Of a stretch of DNA of 64,000 nucleotides, positions 1-10,105 are shown in pieces. The position numbers and the translations under genes are program-made. Source of the stretch: Phlebopus portentosus (lineage: Eukaryota > Basidiomycota > Agaricomycetes > Boletales > Boletinellaceae). The stretch spans positions 124,001 to 188,000 of the forward strand of contig JAYXKI010000018.1 of NCBI GenBank assembly GCA_037892935.1, in the 5' to 3' direction. The notes beneath the pieces were generated by a model. That model had not been told where the DNA came from and searched no databases. It was given only the letters and a program-made list of their open reading frames with translations. Within the stretch, counting starts at the first letter, position 1, and every line of letters begins with the position of its first letter.

Positions 1-404
1 TCTGGAGCGCATTTCTTCGCGATATTCTTTTGGTTCACAAATTTGTAGGCCCACTAGAATTGATATGTTACAAATTGACTCTTATGAATCTACGTACAAC
101 ATCGAGTTCTGTTGTATCACGAGCGAATCATAGCAGAAATCTTACCGATGTTAGTCTAAGCAGTTGGACCTGAGACGCAGAAGCAGAACGATCCTTTTCG
201 CCGAGAAAGGGCTTGCAAGTAGGCAAATCATGATAATGCGCAGAATAGCTGTAAGGCATCCCTCTCGTAAGACAATAACGAGATATAGTGTCTACTTCAG
301 CTTGCGCTTACGACAAGCAAGCCCATGGCGCATTAGAGGTATCAAAGTCTACGTGCACTAGTAAGACAATAGTTGGCTAGTTATACCTCTGTCGAATCTT
401 TGAG
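1..404. other. No gene recognised (left edge)
   Basis: Nothing with family resemblance was found on either strand. A short plus-strand open frame at 164-361 is arginine-rich and has no recognisable domain, so it is treated as chance. Confidence 0.4.
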
Positions 405-1669
405 TCAGTTATTAGAACGTATTTCCCGTGCCTTCCTCCGAGAGATTCGGTTTGCCTCCCGCTCTACACGCATCTTTTCTCGTTGTGCCCGCTTCCGCTC
501 CCTTGCATTACGTAATATCATTCTCTTGTAGTTGTCGGAGCAAGGAAATTTTGTCGACCGGTGTACTCGTGGTAACTTAGGCCGGGGAATGTGTTCGCAT
601 TGAGGACATGGGCACTCATTCGTACAGACTGGACAGATGAAGTCGTGTCTTTTCTCTTCATTAAACTCGAATTTCGCGACTCCTTTTGGTTTAGGCCCGC
701 CCTGGAAATTGGTCGTGGTTCTGTAACTGATAAAAAGGAGCATCAGTGAGAACATACTGTATATGATGGCTGATTATACTTGCTATTTAATGAAGTACCC
801 AGCACAAAATACTCGAGCGCATTTGATGCATGGAATCCAGTACCATCCACACGGCGTATCTGCAGTGCTCGCATCGCATCCATGACAAGGCGGATCAGGG
901 TTCTGAGCATCGCGCTTAGCTTCTTCATCATCCTTCTGTTTTTGCTTCTCGTCAGCTCGCCTCTGCTTCGAGTCCTTCATCTCCTCATGAGCGTCTTCCT
1001 CATGTTCCTGATGGTCTGCTTCTTGCTGCCCATCTTCAATCTCGTTTCGCATTATCGCGTCCTGTGAATATCGCAGTATTTAGACACCAGTGACTGCAAG
1101 GAACGGGAGGTCCGTACGTCGCCTCCATATTCAGTGTATAAGGTATTCATACGTGGATTTAGGCATGCACCAGATAATGCTGTTCGACGTCCAGTGAGAT
1201 TGGTGGTCGATGCTTCGAAAGTATCCATTTTGACATATGGTGTCCTCAGATGTAACAGGCTCGGACGGATGGATAGAGAATCGCTCCGTATTGACTGAAC
1301 GTAAAGTAGTAGTCAATTGAAAAGAATCTCCTTGAGAAGCGACTCAGACCCATACGCTTGACAACGTTGATAAAATATACTTGTCCAGGATGTTTGTCCT
1401 ATCACTTTCATTCACTGGAGGGAAGGAGGATGTGTAAGCACCATTGACCTTAAGAGAAGCATGCAGAGAAAACCTTTCAATGTACAACCGGATCCATTGT
1501 CACCCTCGCTAAGAGCCGCTTCAGCAACAATCGACAGCACAGAATCTATAGGAGCATCACAGGATTCTGCGGTTTGCGACGGTACGGAGAAAAAGAGGGG
1601 GTTGAGCCATTCCGAGAGGATCAAATCGACGCTCTGATCCTGAGACAGACGTAGCGCAGGGTGGGTCAT
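405..1669 (-). CDS. CDCA7/R1-type zinc-finger protein, copy A (multi-exon)
   Basis: Minus-strand gene read as about five exons. It starts at ATG 1669, 35-50 bp below a TATA-like box, with exon 1 ending near 1474 at a GT donor. A small exon follows, then an exon reading DTFEASTTNLTGRRT, then an exon from about 1060 to 799 opened by a CACAG acceptor. The last exon runs from about 720 to 405. The fourth exon is an acidic/basic coiled stretch ending in CHGC, then PC, CIKC and FC. After an intron of about 78 nt the last exon begins with a CPVC..CPCPQC cluster and ends in a very basic tail. The CxxC...CxxC...C..C plus CPxCxxxCxCxxC layout resembles the zf-4CXXC_R1 domain of CDCA7-like proteins (inference from motif spacing). 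Copy B at 13562-14967 has the same order of parts and a matching phase-1 intron. Nuclear DNA binding would be expected for the family. Internal exon limits are approximate. Confidence 0.55.
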
Positions 1670-1703
1670 CGTTGTTGACGCAGGTTACTACCGAAATGTG
1701 ATT

Positions 1704-1719
1704 CTTTATTTATATTATA
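1704..1719 (-). promoter_or_regulatory. TATA-like box for copy A of the R1 zinc-finger gene
   Basis: The minus strand carries TATAATATAAATAAAG 35-50 bp before the ATG at 1669, which supports that start. Confidence 0.45.
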
Positions 1720-3660
1720 GGCCGGGTCCGAGGTTTCAGTCATCCATTGCCTTTCGTAGCACCGCAGCAAAGGCTAAGACTGCGAAGCTCGAATTAATGA
1801 CAGCGCAGTCATTCAGAGCAACGTGAACAACCGAAAGATACCTAAATATGGAGACCATGAATGCCGATAAGGACTGATTCCGATTTTTGAGCGACTTCAG
1901 ATCTAACCAAGAATATTCACCAAGACGAGCGTTGAAAGGGAAGATGAAGGCTTCAAGAATCTCGGGAAAGGCTCACGAACAAAATTCAAGAGGCCAGAAC
2001 GCAAGTATCCTGAACGGCGACCGGAAAGAGGCTTGTCAGGATCGGTATGCGGATCGCGCGCGGATATATCTGAACTTCCATTCCGGTTACTGTGAAGTAG
2101 TGCTGCGTAACAAGATGACAGAAAGGACCTATCAACGATGTTAAGATAGGGGAATTCATACTGTCAGAAGTTTTCGAGTCTGCGAAAAACGTAGAGCCCT
2201 TGAGATTTTGGTAACCTTAGAGTAACATTCCCCTCTTCGGAATGTCGATGTTTGGGTGCGTGAAGTGCTTGTCCGGTCCGTGTCAAAAAGGTGATGATTC
2301 GGATCAGAATCACATGACGTCAAGGTGACGGTCACTTTTGATACCCCGGCTGTATGTGACTTTCTGTGACAAGTCACCAGTTTCACGATTTTCATGGAAA
2401 ATCACTGAAAAGTGAGTTGTAAAGATTTATATATTGGTATGGGAAGTAATTAGGGAGGAAAATTACAAAAACCTCGAATGGGTACAGGAAAATGGGAAGC
2501 GAGTCTTCGTTGTGTCTTGTACTAAGCCTTAAACGCAGGAAGTACCAACTACTACTGCTTTCAGTCTCATCCGCTAACGAGTTCCAGTCACCCCCCGTAC
2601 TGTCGTCCACTTCAGTGATTGTCCACACTTGTATTCTCCTTGATCTGATTCTGGACTGTTCTGTGACTTGACTTGGATTCGGATTGCATCGTCCTTTGGA
2701 AAATAGATTGTTGGGAAAAAACGGTGGCTGTTTCCGCCTAAAAAACCCGAACACGTGTGGTAAGTCATTGTATAGTGGAGGTGTATTATCGGTTGAGGTA
2801 ACATTGTCGCTGAGCAACTTGGTACATTCATAGGTGTGAGGGCTCTTGCGAGGCCTCATCCTGTGGTGTGGTAGGATTTGGTATGGGAGGTAACGATTGT
2901 GGTGTTGTAGTTTTGATATCGCAGACTACAAACTGTAGAACTTCCCTCACCCCCAGGGTGTCGGATACAGGTTTTGACCAGCCTGCCTGGTGCTAGGGTT
3001 TATACTCGCCCACTGAGGCGCACATTAGCACGGGCCATCTCACATTTAAGTGAAGGGTAAGTTACCATTTGGTATGGGTAGTGTAGTTGTATGGTGGTGG
3101 TAGAGGGAAAAGTGAGTTGCGCATGCAGGAAGGTTGCGGCTCTTGGCTCAGTAACAGGCAGTCACATAAGGGTGACAAATATGGCACTGACCATTTTTTT
3201 TGCAGAAGATCCGTGCAGCCTCAGAGGCTGTACAACTACTTGACGCGATATTCATCCGCTTCTCTCCCTATCTCATCCTCTCAGGGTCAACCTTCATTGT
3301 ATATATACACCTACCCGACACGAAGCCCTGAACTGCCTCTTCACTTTCATGTTTGTTTTGCGGGTCCTGCCTGTGTGACTTTTTTTTTGTCATTTCATGA
3401 GATTTATCGATTTCATAAACAGCCTAGTATGATCAACACACATTTCCCTACATACATCAGACAATAATCAGCAAGTCCCCCCATACAATGTCCAGACATG
3501 CTAAATGCTGACCGGTGCTGAGAGACATTATGTCAATAGATCATAGCTTTCAGAAGGGCCAGGGCATGTGAGAACAGACGTGCAGAGGCCCCAGTGCAAA
3601 CGATTAGCCGGTGTTCGCATCGCTTAACACGCATCAATCTGGTCAACTGTTTACAGAAGG
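1720..3660. other. No confident gene; weak repeats
   Basis: Open frames at 1887-2144 (+), 2156-2859 (-) and 3087-3467 (+) show no recognisable domain. The core GGTATGGG followed by an AGT/GGTA-like tail occurs near 2437, 2881 and 3072, and an imperfect palindrome around GTGACGGTCAC lies near 2325. This suggests eroded repetitive DNA, but no element ends could be fixed. Confidence 0.35.
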
Positions 3661-3663
3661 TAC

Positions 3664-4302
3664 TAAGGTAGGAAAAGTATAAACTCGACCAACCTGTCAT
3701 ATGTGACTGATGACCCTGACAGACCCTGATTTAACCCGATTTAGAAGGACCCTGCAGCAAAAATCTGAGGTCTGGTTGACCCAACCCAGGACTTTTGTTT
3801 TATTTCCCTTGAGACTCATGAATTTTAAGCTCTGCAAATGTAGATTAGCTTCCTAGAGCTGGTTTGAAGCCTTTGTTTAGCTACTCTATGCTTTTCTGGT
3901 CTTTCAAGTAAAACTACTTGATCTGGATATGACAAAGCTATTACAAATGTATGACAAATGTATGATAAATGCAAGTTTTACATAATAATTTTGCACATAT
4001 AAGCAGCAAAAATCCAAGTCGAAAAATTTCAAGTTGTGCCAAAACGTGCAAAAATGACATTCTGAGTAAATTTATAAAGTCAGGGTTCTTCCTTAAATAG
4101 GAAGCTCAAATAGCCTTATTTTTAGGAAATAAGACCAACAAAATGTAGGTATGGATACCCCCTACAAATGTACGCAGTCAGAATTTTCATTTGAGGTGTT
4201 GTGTTGTGTGTATTTCTGTTGAAGTGTTGTGGGAGGGTAGATGACCAAATGGGGTAAGCGCGTCGCGTCACGGTTGGTCGGGTTTATACTTTCCCTACCT
4301 TA
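3664..4302. mobile_element. Non-autonomous TIR element (MITE-like), TA target duplication
   Basis: A 635-bp AT-rich block (3666-4300) is bounded by 29-bp terminal inverted repeats matching at 27 of 29 positions. The left end is 3666-3694 (AGGTAGGAAAAGTATAAACT...) and the right end is the reverse complement of 4272-4300. TA flanks both ends (3664-3665 and 4301-4302), the target duplication typical of Tc1/mariner. There is no coding capacity inside. Assignment to Tc1/mariner rests only on the TA duplication. Confidence 0.7.
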
Positions 4303-4494
4303 ATAATACTAGTACTTCTAGCCTAATCGGTACATCACTCGCGTGGAAAAAGAGAATCACGTAACAGTAGTAATTTACTTAGGAAGAGACTGCGATCCGG
4401 AGGTTTTCCGGATTGACCGGATCATCGCAAGAAGAGCAAGTCGGCAGCTCGGCGACTGGTTGACCTTAGTCACTCCTTGGTCCTGGTGGACCGA

Positions 4495-5192
4495 GCTGTT
4501 GAAGGACCCCCGGCAATCCCGATAAATGCCTGTGCTCGATCCGGCCATGAGGAGCCGAATTTTGGCCCTTAGGCCTGTGGCGTTCCCGGCCATTTGGGCC
4601 GCAAAAATGGATGTAGGCCTATGCAATTATCCGGCCATCGGACCCGGGTATGCGCGATAATCCGGCCATGGGAGGGTCTGATGGGTGTGGTGATCCGGAG
4701 TTATTGGTCAGCCTAGCCTGCCCAATTCGGGCAGTTATACTATGTGGCCGAACGTGAGGAGTCGCGACATAAACAAGGAGGTGTGGGAGTAGCTGACCAT
4801 ATATAGTTTTTGTATTGGACCATGTAATAGAGAATATAAGTCTTAGTTTTCAAGATTACGAAATCTTGTGTCTCAACTCAAACCAAACCAAATCTTATGC
4901 TTGACTTGAAGAAAAGAGAGTAGATGTAGTTCATTCCGTATAGTACATTTACATTGTCAGTTCTCACCTCTACATGCATAAATTCATGGGAAATCCGAAA
5001 AATATCCAAATCGGGACGCTGATCCCCAGTTTTGGAGGCCTGTGCCGAAAATCCGGCCATAATGGACCCAAATCCACATAGGCTCATGCCAATCCGGCCA
5101 TCACGGGCGCGTTAGCGCCCGGAGCGATCCGGCCATGAGAGCCAATTTTCGCAACAGGCATCTATCGGGATTGCCGGGGGTCCTGCTGTTGA
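4495..5192. mobile_element. hAT-like MITE with 8-bp target duplication
   Basis: The element is 4503-5184 (682 bp). Its left end AGGACCCCCGGCAATCCCGA is repeated inverted at the right end, with about 31 bp of near-perfect match. It is flanked on both sides by GCTGTTGA (4495-4502 and 5185-5192), a perfect 8-bp target duplication as expected for the hAT superfamily. The motif ATCCGGCCAT occurs three times near the left end (about 4539, 4629, 4663) and three times near the right (about 5051, 5092, 5127), like the subterminal repeats bound by hAT transposases. No transposase is present. A 95-bp relative lies at 42749-42843. Confidence 0.88.
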
Positions 5193-5316
5193 CCGCCCTT
5201 CGTAGATCTAGATTCAGAGGTTTAGTCTGGTTTTGTGCACTGATGGATGACCAACTATTCGGCTCGCCCTTAGCCCACAAGGTTGGTGGACCGGAAAAAC
5301 TGAACCACCTTAGTCC

Positions 5317-5336
5317 CTACGGATAAGCATCCACTG
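5317..5336. repeat. Solitary terminus of another MITE family
   Basis: TACGGATAAGCATCCACTG here matches the ends of the TIR element at 37796-38234. No partner end was found upstream, so this is probably a truncated copy. Confidence 0.35.
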
Positions 5337-5427
5337 CTCTCATAAGCAATCAGTCCTTTTACATAAATCTGTCGCTCAGTGCGTACATATTTAAGCCCTC
5401 CGTCCTGTCCTGTTCAAGCGCCATCCC

Positions 5428-6440
5428 ATGGCGGAACTGAAACAGCCTTCCTTTGAGCCCCCGCATTCTTTGCCTGTCCTCGTAACACAAATGTCTCTGT
5501 CTGAGAATGGGACAAGGGATGTACTCCTTGTGAACGAAGAACTTCCACCGGTCCATCTGGCAGCGAAGCTTGTCATCAGGCCCGATACGCCTCCGTCCAT
5601 CGCGTCTATTCCGGAAAGTTCTCCGATTGACGTAGGATTGAATACGCCTCCACCTAGGCCTGTTGCGCCTCTGATCTCTATTCGCCAAAAGTTTCCATTG
5701 GGCAAGGACGAATGCAGTGCGCCCATAAACTTAGCCCGTCGGGATAAAGACATATTTCGTTCCTCGTCGCCCGAAGGCTCTGCAATGTCGGAATTCTCGA
5801 TTCTTAGACAGATTGCGAAGCCTCGTGGAGAGCCTGGGCGTCCTCAGAGCGGCGGGTATAATGTTGAGAGTGCGATGGGCTGGGAAAAATCAGAGTACGA
5901 TGGGTTCAGGGTGCGCAAACTCTGTCAGCGGTCTCACGTCGCCTAACTTATCAAATAGAAAGGAGTCGTGACGCTTGTAAAGGCACTCCTGGACGAAACA
6001 AAAACACTCACTGAACAGGATCCATCACAAATACGTGAGGTCCGTGGAAGGGTGAGACTTCTCAGTTATCCATCAGACCATATGGTGACTCGCTTTAGGC
6101 CTTAAAAATGTTCCCTAGGTTGCTCGCATTCGAGGACGAGTGGCCAGTGATTGACGTGGCCAAAATTCACCTCCAACACTCTGCTGCAAAGCATAGGAAA
6201 GCGGAGGCAATTGATGCGCTTAGCAAAGTCATCGTGACTAGGCGATCAAAGGTCTGTGTGCTATGGGTGCTATATTATAGAACTCACCTTTCCTTCGATA
6301 GAAAAGGGTCCAACTTCCAGGTATTCGAGAGGGATCCTAGTTGTTCCCCGCCATCCTGTTCCGATATACTAAGTATACTAAGCGCTGATACTCCCCACAT
6401 TCCCGGTGTCGTATTGAGTCTACTTAAGAAGAGTGAATAA
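5428..6440 (+). CDS. Hypothetical protein, three exons
   Basis: Exon 1 is 5428-5910, intron 5911-5958 (48 nt, GTGCGC...ATAG), exon 2 is 5959-6051, intron 6052-6098 (47 nt, GTGAGA...TTAG), and exon 3 starts at 6099. All three join in one frame with no stop until 6440; a further intron near 6250 is possible. The N-terminal 125 residues are proline/serine-rich. The rest carries GWEKSEYDGFR, then a helical block with TLTEQDPSQIREV, then FEDEWPVIDVAKIHLQ. I recall similar Trp/Asp-rich segments in Agaricomycete hypothetical proteins, but no function is known to me. The clean splice frames argue that it is a real gene. Confidence 0.6.
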
Positions 6441-7097
6441 ATAGCTGCAGTGAAGGGGCTGGTCGTATGGTATTCCGACGGATACTTCGTTACAGCAGAC
6501 TCGTATGTCACTTCCTGATGCACATAATCAATGTACACTTAGCGTCTATGCACTTTTCCTAAGACGTACCCTTTCCTTTCCTTCTTTTGGAACCTTATCC
6601 TCTCCGTTATCCCTCCCTTGTTCGTTTATTCGTGCATCATCATTCATTCTGTTCTTTCTCGAGGACGTGGACTTCGACAGTCGTGCCGTGTGCTATCAGG
6701 TGATCCCTCTTGGACAAGGATAATGTGTGTGATTGCTTTCATGGGATACCAAGACAAAGTAAAGAAAGCTCGGTATTGGATTACAATACCCCTACCTCCG
6801 AGCCGCCTGTTATGTAATGTCGACACTGTTCTGTCCGTCACGGCCTGCTACACGAATGCTGTAGTTATGTATCTAGTTCGAAATGGTACGTCCTCTAGTC
6901 CTCACAAGGACGACTACTGTATGACACCGAACTCATCTGTCTATTCAAGATCCAGGAAAGAAAGGACCTGGACACATTGGCCCGCCAGCCTTTTGTTGTC
7001 GATGTAGCATCGCCTTCGGGCCTCCTTTGCGGCACATAAACTGAGTGCCTGAATAAAATCTGATCCCGGTCACACGAGTTCCTGGTTAAGTAGAAAT
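6441..7097. other. No gene recognised
   Basis: Several overlapping open frames exist on both strands (for example 6618-7007) but none has a recognisable motif or splice support. The stretch may include the 5' region of the kinase-like gene that follows. Confidence 0.35.
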
Positions 7098-7130
7098 TTG
7101 CCATCATTCAAGTCCGACATGGCCACTTCT

Positions 7131-8264
7131 GAATCATGCGAAAATACAAGTCCTTTGCTCGTCACGGTAGTTGTATGGAAAGACCAATATGCGATGTCTG
7201 AATCTTGTGGATATCGTCTCCGTCAGCCGTACAAACCCAACTGGACACTCTTGATTTTCGATGAAAGGAGCATCGTTTCGCTACGAAGACTACCGCTGGT
7301 GTATTGTGAGTACTATTTTGTATTGGGAAATACTCGCTGACTTCTGCCTCGATAAAAGAATGCCCCATAATGGGTTTCCCCATGATAATTGCGGATGGCC
7401 GAAGGGTCTTCCTTAATCGGGTGCGGTCCGACAGCGATGAAATTGACATTCACTGCTTCTTCTCGCAACCAGACAAACTTAAGGATCCACACAACTATAC
7501 AGAGCCTCTCCTTGATGCAGTAGCTGATGACGAGGATCCAAGCTTCACCTATATGGTTCTTCCTTTGTTGCAAAACTGCTTTGGACCGGAATTTCACTTC
7601 GTTGACGAGGTTGTGGACTTTCTTGGGCAGCTTTTACAAAAATGTCAGTCCAAACCGACGTTTTATCCAACCGCATAACTCTGGCAGCGTTGAATCTGCT
7701 GCTCCGGAACTGACCGAGAGTTTTACAGACTGAATGACATGATGGATGCTTATCCATTGTATCCGAAAGGCTTTCATCCCACATTCGACGCATCTGGCGC
7801 CAAGATCGCACTCCGAAGCGACGCCGGGACGTTGGGACAGGACCAGAGGTACCTGAGATATTGTAAGCGTGTCATACGACCCGTTCTTGACGGTCATCTT
7901 CATCATCGGAAATTTGATCAGAAAAGAGTTTCTGAAGGTGTGTAATCCGTCTTTACATGCAACGGTCACGGAATGAGATCCGAAAATACAGGAAATTGAA
8001 CTTCCTGGAATCTCTACTGGACGACACGCTGGAACCGGATCCCGGATACCGATGCGACTCTATTCTGGCCAAGGCGATGTTCGAGCGTATAATAACCGAG
8101 CAGTCGTGGCTCACTTCGCTGGAGACTCAAAAAGAAGGACTCGGGCCCGGCTATACACTTCTTCCAGGACCTCGGAAGGACTTACGGAGAAATCCTCAAC
8201 GTCTCGAAGGAGCTGCTTGGTGACTCGGAGTTATATGCCTTTCATGCAATTTCTTCGTGACTGA
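7131..8264 (+). pseudogene. Decayed fungal protein kinase-like gene
   Basis: Successive fragments match an Agaricomycete kinase-like family. RLRQPYKPNW occurs near 7220, DGRRVFLNRV near 7390 (N-lobe lysine strand), then a hinge/helix block around VLPLLQN and VDEVVDFLGQLLQ to about 7645. MMDAYPLYPKGFHPTF starts at 7739, then a DPF...IIGNLIRKEFL remnant near 7880 in a shifted frame, then FLESLLDDTLEPDPGYR at about 8000. The catalytic-loop HRD expected before NxMMDA reads DRE here, and an in-frame TGA lies at 7691 just upstream. No catalytic activity is expected. Frame changes and stops support a pseudogene rather than a functional pseudokinase. Confidence 0.55.
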
Positions 8265-8413
8265 CGTTGGGCCTGTAATACATTCACATCGACAGTTTTG
8301 TAGAGCCCTTCTTCACCTTGAAAACCCACTTCGAACCAACGACATTGACTCTCTTAAGTACGTGTCGAACTTCCCACATTTCAGCGGCTTCCAAAGCTCT
8401 CAGCTCCTAGCTC

Positions 8414-9231
8414 CTATTTTATAGCGTTCTCCCATAGGGGCCATTCTGGTAGTTCTCTAACCTCCTGAATCGTCCTCGGTTCAACAGGTTCCTCAAGGTC
8501 CATCATTGCGGCGAGGGCGCATTCCTCATCAAAGTCATCCTCCCTCTCGTCGGTCACTGTAACGGTGTTCGTTCGCATTGCTCTCGGGAGTTCACCACCG
8601 CCAGCCATGACTCGCCTTACTCTTTTCGCGCTGAGCACTGTCGTCTGGCTGAGTTGGGGCCGCTTTGTCTTGGTGAGCATCAATTGGTTCGGAATTTCGC
8701 AATCTGTTTGATGTTATGGCAATTGCTCTTGCTCCTCCTCAAAAAGCTCTAACTCGGCGGCTTCAGGTGAGAAATAGACACTTCTTCCAACAGATACGCT
8801 TTTGCCTTTGGGGCAGTAGAGCCGTTCGTGCTAAGGTCGTAACCAAGCCGTCGACCTTCCCAAGTGCGTTTATCAAGCTTCGAACGGGTATTGTCGTGTA
8901 CCCAGCACTTTGTACCCCATTCTTGCAAGTCTGCAAGATTGGGTTTCTGATTGGTGGGTGCCTCATAAGGAGTTTCGCCGCCTAAATTCTTTGTTGACGG
9001 TCTGCTCTTCAACCAGATAGGATGCTTCACGCATTCGGCCCATAAATTATTCGGAAAGCTGCTTGCGTGTAGCATGGTTCGCGCCTTCTCCCCAGTGGTC
9101 CTGTTCAAACGTTCCGCAACACCGCTGTGTTCGGGCGTGTCATGTTTGGCGAGTTTCTGTTCAGTTCCTTGCGAGTTCAAGAAAAACATTAAACGCATCA
9201 AATATAAATCCGAGACACGTGCCCGAAGCAT
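8414..9231 (-). pseudogene. Ty1/copia pol fragment (integrase end to start of RT)
   Basis: The minus-strand translation contains the copia integrase core tail: HDTPEHSGVAERLNRTTGEK, then ARTMLHAS, LWAECV, and GGETPYEA. The integrase C-terminal domain (WGTKCWVHD, RRLGYD) follows. Downstream, after one stop near 8730, comes RTIQEVRELPEWPLWENAIK, the start of the copia reverse transcriptase region. The catalytic RT, RNase H, gag and protease are missing and no LTRs were seen. The homology stops abruptly near 9200, where an unrelated plus-strand ORF takes over. Confidence 0.8.
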
Positions 9232-10105
9232 CTCTGGGTCGGGATTTCATCGATTTGGATTCCAACAGATCATCCTTCTCATCGTGCAGCTGGTGGCATT
9301 TCTCTCGATCACGTTGTATGACTATGGAATCTGCGAGCGCCGGAATCGAATTTTTGGGTCCGCATCTCAGATGTTTAGGCGAGCGAGGAGGAGAGAGGCT
9401 GGTAATATGGGAATGCGTGATACGGCTCAGCAGAGACTCGCAGACAGGCCTCTCGTAATTCGACAAAGAAGCAGGAACGCTCCGCACGCTGGAGGGCAAG
9501 CCAATAGATCTGAGTGGATCGCGAATATTTCCGCTATAGTCATCGTTTGGTCGATTCTCGTCATGAATACTGAGCTAACTATTACACGGAACTATTCTGT
9601 GGGTATGCGACAGTTCGTTTGGGGCCCAGGACAGATCTCGGCGATGGCCCTTCTGGTTGTTCCTGTAACTAGTCTTGCTAAAGTCATTGCCGTGAGATAC
9701 CGGGTCGACTGGTTATGCTATCTTCTGGTGGCAGAGGAGATACCTCATCCATTGCGTCCTCACGCGAATGGCATGGATGATCGCCAGGAGCAGGGCTTGG
9801 TGTCCCATATCACGGAGCAAGAATCATTTGAAGGCGACGAAGCCAATTTTCAGTCATCAGCTTTTCACTCGGACGCAATGACTGGCCAACAGGCGGAGCG
9901 TAATGGAGAGAAGGCTTTCGAGAGAAATGACGTAATACTTGTCTCTTCGTCTTCGATCAAAAACGCTCGCACTACAAGAACAGGGCTCATCACGTCACCC
10001 ACTCTACGAAATAGTTTGTCCAATAAAAATGAGGGATTGTACAAAGGGGCCCAGGATGGGTTTTCGCGAGTCTCACAGATAGCAAAAAGCGGACAACAAG
10101 AATGA
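9232..10105 (+). CDS. Membrane-protein fragment, 5' end lost next to copia remnant
   Basis: The open frame runs from 9074, but its first ~50 codons are antisense to the copia integrase fragment, so the genuine part begins about 9230. It has a hydrophobic helix (QQIILLIVQLVAFLSITLYD), a basic loop rich in arginine, a second helix (ISAIVIVWSILVMNTELTI) and a third (ISAMALLVVPVTSLAKVIAV). A hydrophilic tail of about 120 residues follows, ending at TGA. The NTELTI(R) motif after a helix is familiar from Agaricomycete multi-pass proteins of unknown function. Upstream exons were not found, so it is probably a truncated gene. Confidence 0.45.
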
